Positions 22,518 to 31,445 of a stretch of DNA of 38,987 nt are shown here, piece after piece. The number at the start of each line of letters is the position of its first letter. Within the stretch, counting starts at the first letter, position 1. The translations under genes and the position numbers were made by a program. Source of the stretch: JALZVT01 sp964611345 (GTDB taxonomy: Bacteria > Pseudomonadota > Gammaproteobacteria > Pseudomonadales > Azotimanducaceae). The DNA is taken from positions 1-38,987 of the forward strand of contig CAZSYU010000035.1 of the NCBI GenBank assembly GCA_964611345.1, read 5' to 3'. The notes beneath the pieces are model-generated. The model did no database searches and was not told the origin of the DNA. It saw only the letters and a list, made by a program, of their open reading frames with translations.

Positions 22518-25013
22518 ATGTCTCCCAGCCTGCCCACAGAAGCCGAAGTCATCGTTGTTGGCGGCGGCGTGATTGGCTGCAGTATCGCCTATCATCTGAC
22601 CAAGCTGGGCGTTCAGGATGTACTGGTGCTGGAACGCCAGCAACTTACCAGCGGAACCACCTGGCACGCCGCAGGCTTGCTTGGGCAACTGCGGGATAAC
22701 CGCAACAACACCGAGCTCGCCAAATACACCGTCGGTCTGTATCGCGAGCTTGAGGCAGAAACCGGACAGGCGACCGGCTGCAAATTTAATGGCTCTATTT
22801 CACTTGCAACCAATAACGAGCGCATGGAAGAGCTGCAGCGCCGGGCCGACATGGCCAAGGTGTTTGGGTTGGCCGTGGACGTGCTTGGACCCCAGGGTGT
22901 TAAAGATCGTTATCCATTAATTGAAGTAGATGATCTGGTGGGCGGCATTCTGATTCCTTCAGACGGGCAGGGTGACCCGGTGGGTATCACCCAGGCGCTG
23001 GCCAAGGGCGCACGAACTAACGGTGCTCAGATATACGAAGGAACCAAAGTTGTTGAGCTGCTAACCCGGGACCGTGATGTCGTGGGCGTACGTGCAGAGG
23101 TTGCCGGTAACTCGCAGGAGATTCGGGCCCTCAAAGTAGTGCTTGCCTGCGGCATGTGGACCCGTGACCTGGCTGCTGGCATTGGGGTTAACGTGCCGCT
23201 GCATGCCTGCGAACACTTTTACATCGTCACGGAACCCTTTGCTGGTGTCACTCGTGATCTGCCGGTGCTGCGTGACTTTGATAACTACGCCTACTACAAG
23301 GAAGACGCGGGCAAGATTTTACTGGGTGCTTTTGAGCCAGTGGCGAAACCCTGGGGCATGGACGGTATACCCGAAGATTTTTGTTTTGACGAACTGCCCT
23401 ATGACTTCGATCACTTCGAACCGATCTTAACCAAAGCCATTGAACGAATGCCGGCCCTGGAACATGCGGGCATTCAAACGTTTTTCTGCGGCCCCGAGAG
23501 TTTTACGCCAGACGATCACTATCATCTGGGGCGGGTGCCCGAGCGCGACAATCTGTTTGTGGCTGCCGGCATGAATTCTATTGGCATTCTGTCTGCCGGT
23601 GGCGTTGGTAAAGTAATGGCCTCATGGATCACCAAGGGGCATGCACCGGCTGATTACGCCGATGTAGATGTGCGTCGCAATCAGGCGTTCATGAATAATC
23701 GCGCGTTTTTACGGGAACGCACCAGCGAAACACTGGGCATGCTCTATGCTATGCATTGGCCGTTTAACCAGTACGCCACGGCTCGCGGGGTGCGGCGTTC
23801 TGCTTTGCATGAGCGGTTGGCCGAGCTGGGTGCCTGTTTCGGCGAGGCTGCGGGCTGGGAGCGCGCCAACTGGTTTGCACCGATTGGCAGTACAGAGCCT
23901 ATCGGTCAGCCCGAGTATGAATTCAGTTACGGAAGGCAGAACTGGTTTGACTATTCAGCGGCAGAGCATCATCACGTACGCAAAGCGGTTGGGGTGTTTG
24001 ATCAATCGTCGTTTGCCAAGTTTCGGGTACAGGGTCGCGATGCTTGTGCTGTGCTCAACAACATCTGTGGTAATAACGTCGATGTTGCGCCCGGCCGTAT
24101 GGTCTACACGCAGTGGTTGAATGAGCGGGGCGGCATTGAAGCAGACTTAACTCTAACGCGAATTTCAGCAAACGATTACCTGGTAGTGACAGGTGTCGCC
24201 AGCCAGGTCAGAGATTTTGATTGGCTGACTCACCACATTCCGCCGGATGCGCACTGTGTCGCCACCGACGTAACCTCAGCTTATGCGGTGCTTGGGGTTA
24301 TGGGCCCTGATAGTCGAGCGCTGTTACAGAGCATGACACCCGACGACTTGTCTGCCGATGCTTTCGGCTTTGCCACATCGCGTGAGATTGAGTTGGCTCA
24401 CACCTGGGTGCGGGCGTCGCGCATTACCTATGTGGGGGAGCTCGGCTGGGAGCTGTATGTGTCTACAGAGTTCGCGGTGCATGTGTTTGATGCATTGCTC
24501 ACGGCAGGCAAGGCATTTGACCTGCGCCCGATCGGCCTGCACGCCATGAACTCACTACGCATCGAGAAGGCGTATCGACACTGGGGACACGATGTTAGCG
24601 AAGAAGATTCACCACTGGAGGCGGGCCTGGGTTTCGTGGTGGATCTGAACAAGCCTTCGTTTATTGGTCGCGATGCGATAGCGCGACAGAAAGCACAGCA
24701 GAAAGACATCGGACTCAAGCAGCGCCTGGTGCAATTTTTGTTGCGCGATCCGGAGGCCATGCTCTACCACAACGAACCCATCTATCGTGACAATGTGATT
24801 GTGGGTTATATCGCCTCGGGCATGTATGGCCATACCCTGGGTGGCGCGATTGGGCTTGGTTATGTTACGAATCCTGGGGAAGGCGACTCAGGCGTAACTG
24901 CGGCCTATATCAAGGCCGGTAAGTATGAGATTGAGGTTGCCGGGCGGCGCATCACCGCACGCGCCTCACTGCGCCCTCTGTATGATCCGACCAGCGAGCG
25001 GGTTCGCAACTAA
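22518..25013 (+). CDS. Dimethylglycine/sarcosine dehydrogenase-type FAD protein with GcvT domain
   Basis: 831 residues, the full length of the DMGDH/SARDH family. It has a Rossmann GGGVIGCS motif at about 16-23 and SGTTWHAAGL with H50 at the position that binds FAD covalently in DMGDH. The DAO domain extends to about residue 370 (NSIGILSAGGVG), and the C-terminal half is an aminomethyltransferase (GcvT/folate-binding) domain with FDQSSFAKF, MVYTQWLNERGGIEADLTL, YVGELGWELYV and a KAYRHWGHDV segment. Such enzymes oxidatively demethylate N-methyl amines and hand the C1 unit to tetrahydrofolate. The real substrate here is probably an N-methyl compound. The neighbouring oxygenases suggest it may differ from glycine betaine products. 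Confidence 0.93.
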   Translation: MSPSLPTEAEVIVVGGGVIGCSIAYHLTKLGVQDVLVLERQQLTSGTTWHAAGLLGQLRDNRNNTELAKYTVGLYRELEAETGQATGCKFNGSISLATNNERMEELQRRADMAKVFGLAVDVLGPQGVKDRYPLIEVDDLVGGILIPSDGQGDPVGITQALAKGARTNGAQIYEGTKVVELLTRDRDVVGVRAEVAGNSQEIRALKVVLACGMWTRDLAAGIGVNVPLHACEHFYIVTEPFAGVTRDLPVLRDFDNYAYYKEDAGKILLGAFEPVAKPWGMDGIPEDFCFDELPYDFDHFEPILTKAIERMPALEHAGIQTFFCGPESFTPDDHYHLGRVPERDNLFVAAGMNSIGILSAGGVGKVMASWITKGHAPADYADVDVRRNQAFMNNRAFLRERTSETLGMLYAMHWPFNQYATARGVRRSALHERLAELGACFGEAAGWERANWFAPIGSTEPIGQPEYEFSYGRQNWFDYSAAEHHHVRKAVGVFDQSSFAKFRVQGRDACAVLNNICGNNVDVAPGRMVYTQWLNERGGIEADLTLTRISANDYLVVTGVASQVRDFDWLTHHIPPDAHCVATDVTSAYAVLGVMGPDSRALLQSMTPDDLSADAFGFATSREIELAHTWVRASRITYVGELGWELYVSTEFAVHVFDALLTAGKAFDLRPIGLHAMNSLRIEKAYRHWGHDVSEEDSPLEAGLGFVVDLNKPSFIGRDAIARQKAQQKDIGLKQRLVQFLLRDPEAMLYHNEPIYRDNVIVGYIASGMYGHTLGGAIGLGYVTNPGEGDSGVTAAYIKAGKYEIEVAGRRITARASLRPLYDPTSERVRN

Positions 25014-25084
25014 TCCCTGCGCTTGCTCGCACTGCCCTCGGTCTGCGCTAAACTGTTGGCGTGACAGTTTGAGGGGGAGGCAGA

Positions 25085-25477
25085 TTGAAGATCCGAATTC
25101 ACGACAATAGCATTCGATTGCGCTTAAACCGCGATGAGGTGGATCAGGTTGGCCGCCGAGAATCCGTGGTCTGTTCCACGCAGTTTCCTACCGGCGAGCG
25201 TTTTGGTTACACACTTGTAAGCTCAGTAGATGCCCCGGCGACAAACGCGAATTTTTCCGGCGATACAATCACTGTCACGCTGACAGAGGCAGAAGCGCAA
25301 CACTGGGCGTTGACGGAGACAGAAGTCTCGATTGCAGTCGCCACACCCATCGCTGATGGGTCGCTCGCCCTCCTCATCGAGAAAGACTTCGAATGTCTTG
25401 ATCCCCGCGAGGGTGAGGATCAGTCGAATCGATTTAGAAATCCCAAGGCCGCGCTCCAAAGCGGACCGACGGCATAG
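25085..25477 (+). CDS. DUF7009-like small protein
   Basis: 130 residues. The opening KIRIHDNSIRLRLNRDEVDQVG and the following ERFGYTLVSS, ITVTLTEAEAQHW and FECLDPREGEDQSNRF segments match the DUF7009 group as I remember it; the function is unknown. The fold is probably a small beta-rich domain, with the second half holding a Cys and acidic residues. The start is TTG 25085 with a strong GGGGGAGG (25073-25080), so it is well expressed. It lies 71 nt after the dehydrogenase and four nt before the TauD-like gene, which puts it in the operon, but no catalytic motif is visible. The role could be accessory or protein stabilising (inference). Confidence 0.65.
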   Translation: MKIRIHDNSIRLRLNRDEVDQVGRRESVVCSTQFPTGERFGYTLVSSVDAPATNANFSGDTITVTLTEAEAQHWALTETEVSIAVATPIADGSLALLIEKDFECLDPREGEDQSNRFRNPKAALQSGPTA

Positions 25478-25481
25478 AGTT

Positions 25482-26363
25482 ATGGCATCAACCCTCGAGA
25501 TTGTTGCGACCGGCGAGGCTTGCGGTGCCACAGTACAGGGCATTGATCTTGCCGCCGAAATAACTGCTGAAGATCTGTTAGCGATTCGCGAGGCCTGGCT
25601 CGAACACCATGTATTGGTGTTCCCCGAGCAACACCTCACTGATGAAGATCAGGTCCACATCACGCAGCTGCTCGGTGGCGTGGGTGATGATCCGTTTTTT
25701 GTGTCTATCTCAGACAAGACACAGGTGGTGGCGCTCACACGACGAGCCGATGAAAAAGCCCCGGTATTTGCGGAAGCCTGGCACACCGATTGGAGCTTTA
25801 AGCAACAGCCGCCCATAGGCACTTGTTTGTACAGTCACGTTATTCCGCCGGTCGGCGGTGATACGGGGTTTATTAACCAACAGAAAGCCCTGGCAGAAAT
25901 GCCCGCTGAGTTACGTGCCCGATTGGAAGGCAAGACTGGTTTACACTGCGCAGCCGTTGCTTATGCACCTGACGGTACCTATGGCGAGCGTGAAAAAGGC
26001 TCTGACCGCAGCATGAAAATTCTCTACTCCGAAGAGGCGCGTAAAGTACAGGGCCACCCGCTTATTCGCAGCCATCCAGAATCTGGTAAAGAGGCTCTGT
26101 TTGGTTGCTACGGGTACATCTTAGACATAGAAGGCATGGCCCGGGAAGAAGCACAGCCGCTGTTACTTGAAATGTACGCCTGGCAAACCCGTGAGGAGTT
26201 TCAGTACACCCACAAGTGGCAGGAGAACATGCTGGTGATCTGGGACAACCGCAGCGTACTGCACAAAGCGAACAGCGGCTATGATGGTTATGCTCGTGAG
26301 TTGCACCGCACGACTATCAAAGATAATCCCAAGAAATATCTTGATCAGCTGCTAATCGCATGA
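25482..26363 (+). CDS. TauD/TfdA-family Fe(II)/2-oxoglutarate dioxygenase
   Basis: 293 residues. The family pattern is clear: the start EACGATVQGIDLAAEI, HHVLVFPEQHLTDEDQVHI, the iron motif WHTDWSF (H101-x-D103), GDTGFINQQ, then VIWDNRSVLHKAN and the last iron ligand H275 (LHRTTI), with a nearby Arg that can bind 2-oxoglutarate. TauD-type enzymes cleave taurine, 2,4-D, carnitine-like or gamma-butyrobetaine-like substrates by hydroxylation. The substrate here is not predictable. It is the second 2OG oxygenase of the run and lies four nt after the DUF7009-like gene. The stop overlaps the next start (ATGA). Confidence 0.92.
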   Translation: MASTLEIVATGEACGATVQGIDLAAEITAEDLLAIREAWLEHHVLVFPEQHLTDEDQVHITQLLGGVGDDPFFVSISDKTQVVALTRRADEKAPVFAEAWHTDWSFKQQPPIGTCLYSHVIPPVGGDTGFINQQKALAEMPAELRARLEGKTGLHCAAVAYAPDGTYGEREKGSDRSMKILYSEEARKVQGHPLIRSHPESGKEALFGCYGYILDIEGMAREEAQPLLLEMYAWQTREEFQYTHKWQENMLVIWDNRSVLHKANSGYDGYARELHRTTIKDNPKKYLDQLLIA

Positions 26364-27274
26364 AGATTGGCGTTGTCTTCCCAAGTGTCATTTACCGCGA
26401 AGGAACGTCGGGCGTCACCCGGTTGATGCAGGGCATTGAGGCGATTGGCTTTGATGAGCTCGACATGTTCGATCATGTCTTGATGGGCTACCCAACCGAT
26501 ACTCGGCGAGCGCCCTTTTATCCACCGCAAATGCCCATTATGGAAGCATTGATGACGCTGTCCTACGCGGCCGCGATTACCAGCACTATCGGGTTGGGAA
26601 CGGGTGTGTTGGTGTTACCCCAGCGGAAACCCGCGCTTGTGGCCAAGCAGGTGAGCACACTCGATACCTTGTCCGGCGGTCGTGTGCGGCTCGGCGTTGG
26701 CGTTGGTTGGCAGCGCAGCGAATACGAGGCACTCGATGAAGATTTTGCCAGCCGTGGCCAGCGTATGGATGAGGCCATCGGTTTGTTGCGCGCTTACTTC
26801 AGTGCGGAACATGTGAACTTCCAAGGCGAGTTTTATCAGGCCCATGAGATCGCGATGGAACCTAAACCTCCACAGGGTGCTGCGTTGCCGATCTGGATTG
26901 GTGGCACAAAACGCGCAGCACTCAGGCGCTGTGGTGAACTCGGTGATGGCTGGATGGGCATGAGTGCAGCCGGCGACCCACCACTTGCTGAGAGCATTAA
27001 GCAGATCGCCGAGTTTGCGGACAATGCAGGTCGTGACCCTGCGAACATTGGCCTGCAAATGTCGTTGTCGCCCGGAGCGATTGACAAGGCCAAGCGCAAG
27101 CGCTTTTACGCGGATACAGACTTAATGCTAGAACGGTTGGTAGAGCTTAAAGAGCTCGGCTTCGGTCACGTATCGATCGACTGTGTACCACTCTTTCAAT
27201 TAGGTCATCGCAGCAGCGAGGCACTGCTTGAGCAATTGCGGTTGATTTATGAACACCTACAACCGGAACTCTAA
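26360..27274 (+). CDS. LLM-class (luciferase-like) flavin-dependent oxidoreductase
   Basis: 304 residues with a TIM-barrel luciferase-like monooxygenase fold. The motifs seen are GFDELDMFDHVLMG, TSTIGLGTGVLVLPQRKPALVAKQ, TLDTLSGGRVRLGVGVGWQRSEYEAL and LPIWIGGTKRAALRRCGELGDGWMG. These are usual for the group of FMN- or F420-dependent enzymes annotated as TIGR03619-like. F420 dependence cannot be settled from sequence, and in Gammaproteobacteria FMN is more likely. The reaction could be monooxygenation or hydride transfer on a product of the preceding dioxygenase, since the two genes share an ATGA overlap and should be co-translated. Confidence 0.88.
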   Translation: MKIGVVFPSVIYREGTSGVTRLMQGIEAIGFDELDMFDHVLMGYPTDTRRAPFYPPQMPIMEALMTLSYAAAITSTIGLGTGVLVLPQRKPALVAKQVSTLDTLSGGRVRLGVGVGWQRSEYEALDEDFASRGQRMDEAIGLLRAYFSAEHVNFQGEFYQAHEIAMEPKPPQGAALPIWIGGTKRAALRRCGELGDGWMGMSAAGDPPLAESIKQIAEFADNAGRDPANIGLQMSLSPGAIDKAKRKRFYADTDLMLERLVELKELGFGHVSIDCVPLFQLGHRSSEALLEQLRLIYEHLQPEL

Positions 27275-27321
27275 AACGAAACTCTAAGCGAAGCGCTTGA
27301 ACTGAACCAAGGGAATTAAGC

Positions 27322-28512
27322 ATGGCTGAATCGCAACGCTCGGGTCCATTGCAGGACATCAAGATCATCGATTGCACGATGGCGTACGCAGGCCCCTTTG
27401 GTACAGCGCTGCTGGCCGATCTAGGTGCAGATGTGATCAAGGTAGAACCGCCGCGTGGTGATAACTTCCGGGTGGTACCACCCTTCCCGCCTGACTATGC
27501 CCATCCCTGGAAGCGTAAAGATGAGGGCCTGGACTACGGTATGTCGTTCGCCAGTGTAAATCGCAACAAGCGCAGCATCTGTCTCGATCTGAAACAGGAT
27601 GCTGACCGTGAAGTATTGCTGCAACTCTGTGAGCAGGCGGATGCTGTCGTTGAGAATATGCGTGCCGGAGTTATGGATGAGCTTGGCGTCGGCTATGAAG
27701 TCATTGCCGAACGCAATCCAAAGATTGTGTATGGCGCGGTACGCGGATACGGCGACCCCCGCACGGGTGAAAGCCCCTATGCGGATTGGCCCTGTCTGGA
27801 TGTTGCCGGGCAAAGTGTAGCTGGCCTGGTTGAAACCTCCGGTGATCTCTATGGACTCGCTATTTCTGACATGTTCCCCGGTACGATAATGGCGCTTGGT
27901 TTGTTGGCGGCCGTACACAATGCGCGTAACACCGGTGTCGGGGAGTTCTTTGACGTGGCTATGTACGATGCAGTAATGACCTTGTTGCGCTCCAATGTAG
28001 CGGCCTATGGTTTGACTAAAAAAGTCGCGAGGCCAGGAATTAGTTCGTTAGTGCCCTTTGGTTTGTTTCCTGCCAGTGATGGCCGGGTTGCCATTGCGGC
28101 ACCGGTAGAACGCCACTGGGTTAGTTTGTGTGAGGCGATGGATCGTAAAGATCTGATCGAAGACGAACGCACCAGCAGCAACCTGCGCCGTGCCAAAAAC
28201 AAGGAGTTCGCAGATGCCCAGGTTGCTGCGTGGACATCAAACCTGAAGAAGCAACAGATTGTCGACGCCCTTGGTGGCAAGGTGCCCGTTGGACCAGCGA
28301 ACACCATGGAAGAGGTGTTTGCAGATCCACACGTGGCGGCGCGCCAAGTGCTTGAGGCTTATCAGCCGCCAGGCGACAACCCGGAGATTACGTTGGCGGG
28401 CAGCCCAATCAAGTTCTTGCATACCCAAACCGGGCTTTATCAGGCGCCACCCCTGTTGGGAGAGCATCAGGACGAGGTAATGGCCGAGTTTGGTATTACG
28501 CCTTCGCGCTAA
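27322..28512 (+). CDS. Class III (CaiB/BaiF-type) CoA-transferase
   Basis: 396 residues. The N-terminal pattern IKIIDCTMAYAGPFGTALLADLGADVIKVEPP is the hallmark of family III CoA-transferases. It is followed by NRNKRSICLDLK, VVENMRAGVMDELGVGYE and RGYGDPR. The acceptor Asp that forms the enzyme-CoA anhydride is D183, in GLAISDMFPGT. The C-terminal part covers MEEVFADPHVAARQVLE and the final LGEHQDEVMAEFG. It would move CoA between carboxylic acids, activating a substrate without ATP. AAGGGA lies 10 nt before ATG 27322. It closes the oxygenase operon and faces an acyl-CoA synthetase on the other strand. Confidence 0.92.
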   Translation: MAESQRSGPLQDIKIIDCTMAYAGPFGTALLADLGADVIKVEPPRGDNFRVVPPFPPDYAHPWKRKDEGLDYGMSFASVNRNKRSICLDLKQDADREVLLQLCEQADAVVENMRAGVMDELGVGYEVIAERNPKIVYGAVRGYGDPRTGESPYADWPCLDVAGQSVAGLVETSGDLYGLAISDMFPGTIMALGLLAAVHNARNTGVGEFFDVAMYDAVMTLLRSNVAAYGLTKKVARPGISSLVPFGLFPASDGRVAIAAPVERHWVSLCEAMDRKDLIEDERTSSNLRRAKNKEFADAQVAAWTSNLKKQQIVDALGGKVPVGPANTMEEVFADPHVAARQVLEAYQPPGDNPEITLAGSPIKFLHTQTGLYQAPPLLGEHQDEVMAEFGITPSR

Positions 28513-28544
28513 CTCAGCCCGGCCCTTGCGAGCCATCACCTTAG

Positions 28545-30077
28545 TTACGTAATTGCGGGTGCCGATGCCTCCACGTAACGCTCACGTAAAACGCGTTTCA
28601 ATACCTTGCCCGTCGCGTTGCGCGGCAACGCCTCAATGAACTCCACAGACGCAGGCACCTTAAACTTGGCGAGATTCTCGAGGCAGTGGGCGATCACAGC
28701 GTCGGGCTCGAGCGTTTGGCCGGGTTTTAGCACAAGTATCGCCTTACCAGCCTCGCCCCAGCGCTCGTCAGGCACGCCAATGCTTGCGGCTTCGGCAACC
28801 TCAGGTAATCGATACAGCACGTCTTCAATTTCGGCGGGGTAGACGTTTTCACCACCTGAGATGTACATGTCTTTCCAGCGGTCGACGATGTAAACGAAAC
28901 CCTCCTCGTCAAAGCGGGCGGCGTCACCGGTTTTTAGCCAGTCACCGACAAAGGTATCTGCGGTTGCCTTCGGGTTGTTCCAATAACCCGGGGTGATGTT
29001 GGGGCCGCGAATAAGCAGCTCTCCTACTTCGCCATGTGGCAGCGTGTTGCCCTCGTCGTCGACGATTTTTACCTGCGTGTGCAGCAGTGGTTTACCGGCA
29101 GAACCAATCTTGCGTGCCGCGTCCTCTGCATCAAGGCCAATGCCGCCGGGGCTGGTTTCAGTCATGCCCCAGCCCTGAATCATGGCCACGTCGCGTTCGG
29201 TCCAGCCTTTGAGTATCGCTTCTGCACAGGGGGCACCGCCAACGCCAGCCACTTCCAGTCGAGTTAGATCGGTGGTTGCAAAATCGGGATGCTGCAACAT
29301 GAACTGATAAGGCGCTGGCACTGCAAAGAAGTGCGTGATGCCGAGCGTTGCGTCGCCCAGCAGGCGCAGTGCGGCACCAGGTTCAAACTCGCGCATCAAA
29401 ATAATTTGACCGCCAGCATGCAAAATGGGGTTGGCGTAGCAGTTTAGGCCACCGGTATGAAAGAGGGGCAGCACCACAAGTTGTACGGTGGTGGGTGAGA
29501 TGCGCGTTGGAATGCCCAGATTCACACAGTTAATAAAGTTCATACCGTGGGTGATCATGGCGCCCTTCGGATGCCCGGTGGTACCCGACGTGTACATGAT
29601 CATGCCCACATCGTCGAGCGTGAGTTTTTCTGCGACATAACTGTGGGTGGTTGCAACTACCTTGTCGTAGGCATCCTGTGCGTCGAAATCGATCTCTAGC
29701 ACGTGTTCTATGTTGCACAGCTTACGCAGTTTATGGGCTTGCTCTGCGAACTTGGAATCGTACATCAGCAACTGGGGCGCACAGTCGTTCAAAATGTACT
29801 CAAGCTCAGGAACGGTGAGGCGCCAGTTCAGCGGCACGCCAATACCGCCGATCTTGCCGCAGGCAAACTCCAGTTCGAAAAAGTGTGGTGAGTTGCGTGA
29901 CAGAATGGCGACCCGCCCGCCTTTCTTTACGCCCTGCTGTTGCAGATAGCCTGCAAGGTTAGAGCTGCGCGCCTCAAGGTCGGCGTAGGTGAGCTTCTGA
30001 CCGGAGTCAATATCCAGTATTGCAACTTTGTTGGGGCGTGTTTCCGCCTGGCCGGCAGCCCAGTCAAAGTATTCCAT
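28545..30077 (-). CDS. Acyl-CoA synthetase (AMP-forming, ANL superfamily)
   Basis: 510 residues with the full ANL motif set: the phosphate-binding loop MYTSGTTGHPKGAM, QGWGMTET (A5 region), the A7-A8 region with the aspartate of WLKTGDAARFDEEG and YIVDRWKDMYISGGENVYPAEIE, and the catalytic C-terminal Lys (K491, in ATGKVLKR). The length fits medium- or long-chain or aromatic-acid CoA ligases. It would make the acyl-CoA thioester for the catabolic genes around it. The gene runs opposite to the CoA-transferase, with 32 nt between the stops. AAAGG lies about 12 nt before ATG 30077. The substrate class is not resolved. Confidence 0.95.
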   Translation of the reverse strand: MEYFDWAAGQAETRPNKVAILDIDSGQKLTYADLEARSSNLAGYLQQQGVKKGGRVAILSRNSPHFFELEFACGKIGGIGVPLNWRLTVPELEYILNDCAPQLLMYDSKFAEQAHKLRKLCNIEHVLEIDFDAQDAYDKVVATTHSYVAEKLTLDDVGMIMYTSGTTGHPKGAMITHGMNFINCVNLGIPTRISPTTVQLVVLPLFHTGGLNCYANPILHAGGQIILMREFEPGAALRLLGDATLGITHFFAVPAPYQFMLQHPDFATTDLTRLEVAGVGGAPCAEAILKGWTERDVAMIQGWGMTETSPGGIGLDAEDAARKIGSAGKPLLHTQVKIVDDEGNTLPHGEVGELLIRGPNITPGYWNNPKATADTFVGDWLKTGDAARFDEEGFVYIVDRWKDMYISGGENVYPAEIEDVLYRLPEVAEAASIGVPDERWGEAGKAILVLKPGQTLEPDAVIAHCLENLAKFKVPASVEFIEALPRNATGKVLKRVLRERYVEASAPAIT

Positions 30078-30110
30078 GGTGTTATGCCTTTAGTTTTGGC
30101 TGATTCTATC

Positions 30111-31331
30111 TCAGGAGTCGTCTTCCTGTTCGATTTCTTCAACCACAACCGTACCTTTGCCCTTGAATCTTTGATCTCGCAGTTCGCGAAAACGTAATCG
30201 CCTTTCTTTCTCGTTCCGCTCTTGCAGTAACACCTCAACAAATCCAACTTTGACATTCGCCGAGGCTGGGACGCTACCACCTAATGGCCGCAATCCGGGC
30301 TGGGTAGTGGCCCTATCGGGTGTGAGTAAACGTGTGGGAAGTACTTCCTCGGTGACAGGGGATGGCGCTCCTCTGACAGGACGGCCGCCAGCAAAATCGG
30401 CGATCTTCGGATCATAGGTTCGCGCATCGAGCGGCAGTGACAGCGCGAGAGTGGCACTTACAATCGGTCCGCTGTGCTGTGATAGATGCGCCACCAGATC
30501 GTTTGGCCAGGCTGGAAACAACGGCTTCGAATCTGCGTAGATCTTCGATAGCGTGATGTGTTTGTTCGTCTTCGCCACTCCACGCAGGGAGTTCACGAAT
30601 TGTGTGGCGTTTTGCTTTAGTAGCCGATCAATATTCGCTTCTGTATAAGCCCTGGTTTGAATGTTAGGGCCGCCGATGGTGCCTCGGTAGAACCCGTAGA
30701 TGGCGTTAGGGTTGCGCCAGTTGCGGTAAACGATTTCAGTTCTGATATCTTGCAACGAGAGCTCAATGCCCTGGATTTTGGTCAGTTTCGCTTCATGCAG
30801 CCGGAGTTGGTTTGGGCCGATGCGGATGTCTTCCGGAAAAGTTGTTGGGTAGTGCAACGCCAGTTGTTCGATAACCAGCACGTTATGCAGATTCATCCAA
30901 AAGGCCATCTGCGACTTGCGACTCAGTTGATCCAGCGGCACCTGATTGCCCACAGCTTCGATGTTGGTGCGAAGCTGCGTTAAAACCTCGGTCGCTTTGT
31001 TGTCGAGGAAGGAGTACGGAATACGGTTCGCTTCCAGGCGATATTTACTGGTGTGTCCAAAGGTAAATCGCGAACCTCTTCTTGCGGCCGGGCGAGCTAC
31101 ACCTACGCGGTCGGGCTGGCCAAAATCCACAACCATGGCTTGCAGTACTTCGTTCAATACACTGAAGTCAAATCGGTATTGAGAATCCTCAGTTGCCGCC
31201 GCGAACTGAGGGAATTTGTTCGGCGTAGTTTCGAAATAGTTTGCAGGGAGCGGATCAGCCAGCAGCCAACCCGGTGCGAGAAAAACAATCAGTCCTAAGG
31301 CAGTCTTGAGTCCATGGTGTACTCTGCGCAT
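30111..31331 (-). CDS. DUF547-domain exported protein
   Basis: 406 residues with a signal peptide (GLIVFLAPGWLLA, cut near residue 26). The central domain is DUF547: LSRKSQMAFWMNLHNVLVIEQLALHYP, the downstream acidic segment with LSLQDIRTEIVYRNWRNPN and FYRGTIGGPNIQTRAYT. The C-terminal third is basic and Arg/Lys/Glu-rich (RNEKERRLRFRELRDQRFKG), without clear homology, and may be a coiled or disordered tail. The role of DUF547 is unknown. ATG 31331 has AGGAG six nt upstream and a good promoter at 31373-31402, so the gene is not dependent on the neighbours. It ends 34 nt before the start of the acyl-CoA synthetase. Confidence 0.85.
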   Translation of the reverse strand: MRRVHHGLKTALGLIVFLAPGWLLADPLPANYFETTPNKFPQFAAATEDSQYRFDFSVLNEVLQAMVVDFGQPDRVGVARPAARRGSRFTFGHTSKYRLEANRIPYSFLDNKATEVLTQLRTNIEAVGNQVPLDQLSRKSQMAFWMNLHNVLVIEQLALHYPTTFPEDIRIGPNQLRLHEAKLTKIQGIELSLQDIRTEIVYRNWRNPNAIYGFYRGTIGGPNIQTRAYTEANIDRLLKQNATQFVNSLRGVAKTNKHITLSKIYADSKPLFPAWPNDLVAHLSQHSGPIVSATLALSLPLDARTYDPKIADFAGGRPVRGAPSPVTEEVLPTRLLTPDRATTQPGLRPLGGSVPASANVKVGFVEVLLQERNEKERRLRFRELRDQRFKGKGTVVVEEIEQEDDS

Positions 31332-31372
31332 GCGTATCTCCTGGATCGAAGAGTTGAAGAGATTGAGTACCC

Positions 31373-31402
31373 AATATACCCACAACGAAGGCACGGTCTC
31401 AA
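31373..31402 (-). promoter_or_regulatory. Sigma-70 promoter of the DUF547 gene
   Basis: On the minus strand TTGAGA (complement of 31397-31402) and TATATT (complement of 31373-31378) are 18 nt apart, each matching five of six consensus bases. Just upstream, TTGTTTAACAA (31406-31416) is a near-palindrome that could be an operator. The start codon is about 42 nt downstream of the -10 box. Confidence 0.6.
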
Positions 31403-31445
31403 AAATTGTTTAACAAACCTCGCGGTCTACAGATTCGACAGCCCG

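Noticed and set aside
31406..31428. AT-rich stem read as a terminator for the ADP-ribosylglycohydrolase-like gene
   Set aside because: The stem TTGT-ACAA is too short and the region serves better as the promoter surroundings of the DUF547 gene.
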